64,000 bases of DNA. Source: Gandjariella thermophila. GTDB lineage: Bacteria > Actinomycetota > Actinomycetes > Mycobacteriales > Pseudonocardiaceae. Below are positions 59,909 through 64,000 of this stretch, piece by piece (within the stretch, counting starts at the first letter, position 1; each line of letters begins with the position of its first letter). Location of the stretch: contig NZ_BJFL01000030.1 in assembly GCF_005405885.1 (NCBI RefSeq), positions 1 through 64,000 of the forward strand. The letters run 5' to 3'. The notes beneath the pieces are model-generated. The model was not told where the DNA came from. It was given only the letters and a program-made list of their open reading frames with translations, and did no database searches. Both the position numbers and the translations under genes were made by a program.

Positions 59909-61294
59909 ATGCCGCACGGGGAGCCATCCGGTCGCCGCTTCGGACCGGCGCCGGCCGAACTCGACACCGCGCAGCGGGCCGTGGTGGAGCGCGACTACAC
60001 CGGCCCCGCCAAGATCGGCGGCCCGGCCGGGACCGGCAAGACCGTGGTCGCCCTGCACCGGCTGGCCCGGCTGGCCGCGCAGGGCCGTGGCCCGCTGCTG
60101 TACACCACGCTCGCCCGCGGCCTGGCGCGGGTGGCCAGGACCGCCTTCACCGGGCTCGCGCCCGAGCACGCCGACCGGGTCGAGTTCGTCGACCTGCACG
60201 CGTGGGCCGGCGCGTTCCTCGCCCGGCGTGGCCGGCCGCTGCGGGTGCGGGCGGACCTGGTCGACCGGGCCTTCCTCGCCGCGTGGTTCGAGGTGGGCAG
60301 CCGGGGCCCGCTGGCCGCGCTGGAGCCCAACCCGGACTACTGGCGCACCGAGATCGACCGGGTGATCAAGGGGCGCGGCGTGACCACGCCGGGCGAGTAC
60401 GCCGAGGTCATCCGCACCGGGCGGCGGGTGCGGCTGGGCCGCGCCGACCGCGACCGGGTGTGGCTGCTGTACCTCGCCTACCAGCGCGCGCTGGCCGGCG
60501 GCGGGCTGGTCGACCACAACGACGTGCTCTCCGCGGCGCTGGAGGAGCTGGACCGCAGGCCGCTGGCCCCGCCGTACGCCTCGGTCGTGGTGGACGAGGT
60601 GCAGGACATGCCGCTGCTCGCGGTGCGGCTGGCCGAGCGGCTGGCCGGTGCGGGGCCGAACGGGCTGCTGCTGGTCGGTGACGGCCAGCAGCAGGTCTAC
60701 CCGGGTGGTTGGCGGCTCTCCGACGCTGGCGTCCCGGTACGCGGTCGCAGCGAGTTGCTGCGGGTGAACCACCGCAACGCCGCGCGGGTACTGGCGCTGG
60801 CCGGCCGGATGGACGCGGTGAACCAGGTGGACGACATCGACGGCACCGCCACCGTCACCCTGGGCGAGATCGACTGGCGACACGAGCACGGCAGCGTGCA
60901 CACCTGGCGCGGGATCGACGGCGAGCTACCGGACGCCCTGGTCCAGGCGGTCCGCGCGTTACCCGTGCCGCCGGGGGACGCGGCGGTGATCGCGTTCACC
61001 CGGGGCGAGGCCGAGCGGTACGCGCACACCCTTGGCCGCGCCGGGATCGAGGTGCACTGGCTGGCCGACTACGACGGCCGACCGTCGCCGCTGCTCAAGC
61101 TGGGCACCGTGCAGCAGGCGAAGGGCCTGGAGTTCCGCGCCGCACTGGTGCCCCGGCTGCCGCTGCGCGAAGCCGCCGACTCCCCCGCCGCCCGGGAACG
61201 GGCCGAACTGGTGGAACGCCAGCGGCTGGTCGCGGTGACCAGGGCGCGGGAACATGTCTGGTTCGGTCTGGTCGATCCGCACATCGAACCGTGA
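59909..61294 (+). CDS. UvrD/Rep-like superfamily 1 helicase
   Basis: The 461-residue protein has the Q-motif region LDTAQRAVVERDYTG, Walker A GGPAGTGKT at 37-45, Walker B/motif II VVVDEVQDM (Asp229-Asp233), motif III LLVGDGQQQVY, motif IV-like VNHRNAARVLALAG, motif V QQAKGLEFRAALVP and motif VI RQRLVAVTRAREHVWFGL. It is shorter than UvrD (about 720) because the 1B and 2B subdomains are reduced, like many helicase-like NTPases. The ATG at 59909 has AAGGGGGT upstream. Substrate and partners are unknown. The next gene starts 22 bp downstream. Confidence 0.88.
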   Translation: MPHGEPSGRRFGPAPAELDTAQRAVVERDYTGPAKIGGPAGTGKTVVALHRLARLAAQGRGPLLYTTLARGLARVARTAFTGLAPEHADRVEFVDLHAWAGAFLARRGRPLRVRADLVDRAFLAAWFEVGSRGPLAALEPNPDYWRTEIDRVIKGRGVTTPGEYAEVIRTGRRVRLGRADRDRVWLLYLAYQRALAGGGLVDHNDVLSAALEELDRRPLAPPYASVVVDEVQDMPLLAVRLAERLAGAGPNGLLLVGDGQQQVYPGGWRLSDAGVPVRGRSELLRVNHRNAARVLALAGRMDAVNQVDDIDGTATVTLGEIDWRHEHGSVHTWRGIDGELPDALVQAVRALPVPPGDAAVIAFTRGEAERYAHTLGRAGIEVHWLADYDGRPSPLLKLGTVQQAKGLEFRAALVPRLPLREAADSPAARERAELVERQRLVAVTRAREHVWFGLVDPHIEP

Positions 61295-61316
61295 GCCGAG
61301 CGGGCATCCTGGAACG

Positions 61317-61808
61317 GTGACGACCTCCACCCGGCAGGCCACCACGACCGAGCGGCTGTTCCGGATCGCCGTGGCGATCAAGGGCATCGACGGCGGCGTG
61401 CAGCTCGTGGCCGCGATCGTGTTGCTGTTCATCCCGCCGGCGCTGGTGCTCAGCCTGGCCCACGCGGTGATCACCCGCGACCTGCTCGGTGACCCGAGCG
61501 GGACGCTGGCCGCGCACCTGCTTCAGGCCGCCGGCCACTTCGCTGGCGGCAGCACCCGCTGGTTCGCCATCTTCTACCTGCTGCTGCACGGGATCATCAA
61601 GCTGGGGCTGGTGACCGCGCTGTGGCGCAAGATCATGCCGGCGTACCCGGTCGCGGTGCTGGTGCTGGCCGCGTTCGTGGTCTACGAGGTGATCCGCGCC
61701 GTGCACACCCACTCGATCGCGCTGCCGTTCTTCGCCGCCCTCGACGTGGCGATCATCGTGCTGGTCATCCGGGAGTACCTGCAGCTTCGCCGGGAGCGCG
61801 CCACATAG
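61317..61808 (+). CDS. DUF2127 membrane protein
   Basis: The 163-residue protein has four membrane helices (about 31-49, 84-104, 108-128 and 133-151), including AIKGIDGGVQLVAAIVLLF and FYLLLHGIIKLGLVTALWRK, the DUF2127 pattern. Function is unknown. The GTG at 61317 is the likely start; an in-frame extension overlapping the helicase gene lacks similarity. Confidence 0.85.
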   Translation: MTTSTRQATTTERLFRIAVAIKGIDGGVQLVAAIVLLFIPPALVLSLAHAVITRDLLGDPSGTLAAHLLQAAGHFAGGSTRWFAIFYLLLHGIIKLGLVTALWRKIMPAYPVAVLVLAAFVVYEVIRAVHTHSIALPFFAALDVAIIVLVIREYLQLRRERAT

Positions 61809-61821
61809 CTGGCCGGCCGTG

Positions 61822-61852
61822 CCGGTGCCGCGAACCCGCATCGCGGTGCCGG
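61822..61852 (+). terminator. 11-bp RNA hairpin with two G-U pairs
   Basis: CCGGTGCCGCG (61822-61832) and CGCGGTGCCGG (61842-61852) pair fully in plus-strand RNA with two G-U wobbles and a nine-base loop. It lies between the convergent DUF2127 and ThDP-enzyme genes. The wobbles make it work mainly for the plus-strand transcript. Confidence 0.5.
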
Positions 61853-61861
61853 AACAGACCG

Positions 61862-63415
61862 TCAGACCAGCGGCGGCACCACGGCCTCGATCAGGTGCGG
61901 CCCCGGTTCGGCGAGCGCCCGCTCGAACTCCTTGGCGAACTGCTCGGCGGTGGTGACCCGGCTGGCCGGCACGCCCATCCCGCTAGCCAGCGCGACGAAG
62001 TCCAGGTCGGGGCGGGACAGGTCGAGCAGGTCCGCCGCCCTGGGCCCGCCGGCCTCGGCGCCCACCCGCTGCAACTCCAGCCGCAGGATCGCGTAGGCGC
62101 GGTTGCTGAGCACCACGGTGGTGACGTCCAGCCCCTCGCGGGCCTGGGTCCACAGCGCCGACGGGGTGTACATGGCGCTGCCGTCCGCCTCCAGGCAGAC
62201 CACCGGCCGGTCCGGGCAGGCGATCGCGGCGCCGGCGGCCAGCGGCATGCCCTGGCCGATCGCCCCGCCGGTCAGGGTGAGCCAGTCGTGCCGCGGCGCG
62301 CCCGCGGTGCTCACCGGCAGCAGCAGACCCGAGGTGTTCGCCTCGTCCGCGACGATCGCGCCCTCCGGCAGCAGCGCGCCGACCGCGTCCGCCAGGCTCT
62401 GCACGGTCAGGTCGCCGGTGGGCAGGTCGGGCCGGCGCACCGGCTGCCGTTCCGGCCGCGCGTCGCCGGCGACCAGGTCGGCGAGCTGCTCCAGCGCGGC
62501 CACCACGTCGTCCCCAGCGGCGGCCAGCACGTGCACCTGGCACCCTTCCGGCACCAGGTCGCTGGGCCGGTCGGGATAGGCGAAGAACGATACCGGCGAG
62601 CGGGCCCCGGCGAGAACCAGGTGCCTGGCCCCGTCGAGCTGGGCGGTGGCCTGCTCGGCGAGGTAGCCCAACCGCTCCACCGGCGGCAGCCCGGCACCCC
62701 GCTCCAGCCGCGCCGGGAAGGTCTCGCAGAGCAGCCTCGCCCCGGTCCCCTCGGCGATCCTGCCGGCGGCGAGCAGCGCCTGCTCCCGGGTCGCGGCCCC
62801 GCCGACGAGCAGCACGCTCGGCTCACCGGAGCGCAGCGCCTCGGCCACGGCCCGCACCACCTCGTCGGCCACCGGGGCCGGCGGCTCCGGGGCCACCGGC
62901 CGGCCCGGCTCGCCACCGGGTGACCAGGACACGTCGGCGGGCAGGATCAGCGTGGCCACCTGCCCCGGCGGGCGTCGCGCAGCGGCGATCGCGGCCGCGG
63001 CGTCCGCCCCGACGTCGGCCGTGCTGGTGCTGCGGCGCACCCAGCCGGACACCGACCCGGCCACCGCGTCGATGTCGGACTCCAGCGGCGCGTCGTAACG
63101 TTTGTGATACGTGGCGTGGTCACCGACCACGTTCACCATCGGCGTGGCGGCGCGGCGGGCATTGTGCAGGTTGGCCAGCCCGTTGCCGAGCCCGGGACCG
63201 AGGTGCAGCAGGGTGGCCGCGGGCCGGCCGGCCATGCGGGCGTAGCCGTCGGCCGCACCGGTCACCACGCCCTCGAACAGCGCGAGCACCCCGCGCATCT
63301 CCGGCACCGCGTCCAGTGCGGCCACGAAATGCATCTCGGACGTGCCGGGGTTGGCGAAGCAGACGTCCACGCCGCCGTCGACGAGCGTGCGGATGAGGGC
63401 CTGGGCACCGTTCAT
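61862..63415 (-). CDS. Acetolactate synthase-like ThDP enzyme
   Basis: The 517-residue protein has the N-terminal Pyr domain (VCFANPGTSEMHFVAALD, catalytic Glu in LFEGVVTGAADGYARM), a middle domain and a C-terminal PP domain with ThDP/Mg binding GGAIGQGMPLAAGAA, LEADGSAMYTPSALWTQ and VVLSNRAYAI. It is labelled acetolactate synthase large subunit-like. It lacks an adjacent regulatory subunit (ilvH), and the GDG of the cofactor motif reads ADG, so it is probably a 2-keto-acid decarboxylase or ligase of other specificity. The ATG at 63415 fits the family start. It is divergent from a sensor kinase gene. Confidence 0.88.
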   Translation of the reverse strand: MNGAQALIRTLVDGGVDVCFANPGTSEMHFVAALDAVPEMRGVLALFEGVVTGAADGYARMAGRPAATLLHLGPGLGNGLANLHNARRAATPMVNVVGDHATYHKRYDAPLESDIDAVAGSVSGWVRRSTSTADVGADAAAAIAAARRPPGQVATLILPADVSWSPGGEPGRPVAPEPPAPVADEVVRAVAEALRSGEPSVLLVGGAATREQALLAAGRIAEGTGARLLCETFPARLERGAGLPPVERLGYLAEQATAQLDGARHLVLAGARSPVSFFAYPDRPSDLVPEGCQVHVLAAAGDDVVAALEQLADLVAGDARPERQPVRRPDLPTGDLTVQSLADAVGALLPEGAIVADEANTSGLLLPVSTAGAPRHDWLTLTGGAIGQGMPLAAGAAIACPDRPVVCLEADGSAMYTPSALWTQAREGLDVTTVVLSNRAYAILRLELQRVGAEAGGPRAADLLDLSRPDLDFVALASGMGVPASRVTTAEQFAKEFERALAEPGPHLIEAVVPPLV

Positions 63416-63641
63416 GCTGGTCGGTTCTCCCGCCGGTGGTGGTGGTTCGGGTCGGTTCGGCGTCGTCCCAGCGGGACCGCCGCCGAGGACGCCGCCCGCG
63501 CGGGCGGCTGGCGTCGATGCGGGTGTGACGGCTCGATCCTCTCCGGATTCACCGGCGCGCAAAAGTATCCGGCTCCCCCACCAGCGAACAGGACATATCA
63601 CCGATACCGCGCAGAAGTGCCGAGACCACGCGTAACGGCAA

Positions 63642-63647
63642 TACTGT
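63642..63647 (+). promoter_or_regulatory. -10-like TACTGT close to the kinase start
   Basis: TACTGT ends 5 bases before the GTG at 63653 and no ribosome-binding site is present, suggesting a leaderless or near-leaderless transcript. The divergent gap 63416-63652 holds no gene. Confidence 0.4.
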
Positions 63648-63652
63648 CGTGC

Positions 63653-64000
63653 GTGTGGCGGCGGCTGTCCCTGCGGAACAGGGTGCAACTGTTGGTGGGA
63701 GGGCTGTTCGTTCTCCTCCTGATCATCGTTCTCGGCACCCTGCTGGTCCGCGCGCGGATCGACGCGGCGGTGGGCCACCTAACCACGGTCGAGCAACCCG
63801 CCCAGACGTCGGTCAGCGCCCTGACCAGGTCGTACGTCGACCAGAACAGCAACGTGTGGATCTTCTTGATCAGCGGCGACCCGGCGTTCCGGCGGGCGTA
63901 CCTGGCCAGCCAGGCCGACGCCGCCGAGTACACCCGGCGGTTGCGCGGCCAGGTGGGTGCCGATCCGACCGTGGCCCGGCTGCTCGACGAGGTGGAGGCG
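63653..64000 (+). CDS. CHASE3-domain sensor histidine kinase, N-terminal part
   Basis: Only the first 116 codons are present; the gene runs past the window end. A basic start (VWRRLSLRNRVQ) leads into a membrane helix (about 13-33), then a CHASE3-like extracellular four-helix sensor begins (LTTVEQPAQTSVSALTRSYVDQNSNVW, SGDPAFRRAYLASQADAAEYTRRLR). The family continues with a second helix, HAMP, and kinase domains, which is expected but not seen. The GTG at 63653 is chosen because it starts the basic pre-helix segment. Confidence 0.75.
   Translation, partial: MWRRLSLRNRVQLLVGGLFVLLLIIVLGTLLVRARIDAAVGHLTTVEQPAQTSVSALTRSYVDQNSNVWIFLISGDPAFRRAYLASQADAAEYTRRLRGQVGADPTVARLLDEVEA

Overview
This 64 kb window is chromosomal DNA of a high-GC, spore-forming-type actinomycete, most likely of the family Pseudonocardiaceae. 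The evidence is the strong G/C third-position bias, frequent GTG starts, ATGA/GTGA stop-start overlaps, an Lsr2 nucleoid protein, a polyphosphate glucokinase, a conservon (CvnA-D), a Scr1-type/DUF397 regulator pair and type VII (ESX)-associated small proteins. The species cannot be fixed from the sequence alone. No rRNA, CRISPR array, prophage or replication origin is visible. There is one tRNA gene, tRNA-Ala(GGC).

Layout. 0.2-0.9 kb: secreted triple-repeat beta-trefoil-like protein. 1.2-5.2 kb: a ThDP decarboxylase (benzoylformate decarboxylase-like) and an MFS transporter, divergent from an IclR regulator. 5.3-5.6 kb: Lsr2. 6.2-7.75 kb: membrane-anchored molybdopterin oxidoreductase. 7.75-17.6 kb: a tightly packed minus-strand central-carbon operon, ppgK-tkt-tal-pgi-gnd-HAD phosphatase/mutase-GH65 phosphorylase, preceded by a metallo-beta-lactamase-fold hydrolase (to 18.7 kb). 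19.3-22.8 kb: secreted subtilase and ilvD. 22.8-25.6 kb: ESX-type cassette plus a methyltransferase. 25.8-28.6 kb: a large secreted penicillin-acylase-family enzyme. 28.6-29.6 kb: decay zone with gene remnants, including a cytochrome P450 scrap. 29.6-32.1 kb: MFS exporter, secreted beta-rich protein and a broken small gene. 32.5-35.4 kb: ATP-type PEP carboxykinase, MarR regulator and divergent azoreductase. 35.5-37.9 kb: hypothetical gene, then the Scr1-like regulator, a DUF397 gene and a companion, with a striking array of palindromic 12-mers before DUF397. 38.1-45.1 kb: ECF vitamin/nucleoside-type transporter (A, A', T, S), an HTH-STAND-TPR regulator and a nucleoside hydrolase. 45.5-46.8 kb: small coil gene and an IS701-like transposase. 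47-50.8 kb: conservon with a fifth GAF gene. 50.8-53.2 kb: acyl-CoA dehydrogenase, an AT-richer gap and tRNA-Ala. 53.3-56.1 kb: PaaK-like ligase and a DsbA/MauE thiol-redox pair. 56.3-59.6 kb: VIT-family metal transporter, then a frameshifted GNAT gene divergent from a deletion-damaged hrpB. 59.9-63.4 kb: UvrD-like helicase, DUF2127 membrane protein and a second ThDP enzyme. 63.65 kb to the end: the start of a CHASE3 sensor kinase cut by the window edge.

How parts work together. The 7.75-17.6 kb operon joins two entries to glucose-6-phosphate, polyphosphate-driven glucokinase and disaccharide phosphorolysis plus a beta-phosphoglucomutase-like HAD enzyme, to Pgi, 6-phosphogluconate dehydrogenase, transaldolase and transketolase. 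The ECF block, its neighbouring STAND regulator and the nucleoside hydrolase look like an uptake and salvage unit, but the substrate is inferred. The regulatory DNA is rich in inverted repeats: before DUF397, across the azoreductase promoter, over the ilvD ribosome-binding site, and at several convergent gene ends (a 17-bp perfect stem at 35.47-35.51 kb). Several genes appear to have leaderless -10 promoters. All functional calls are by reading motifs by eye; no database search was run.
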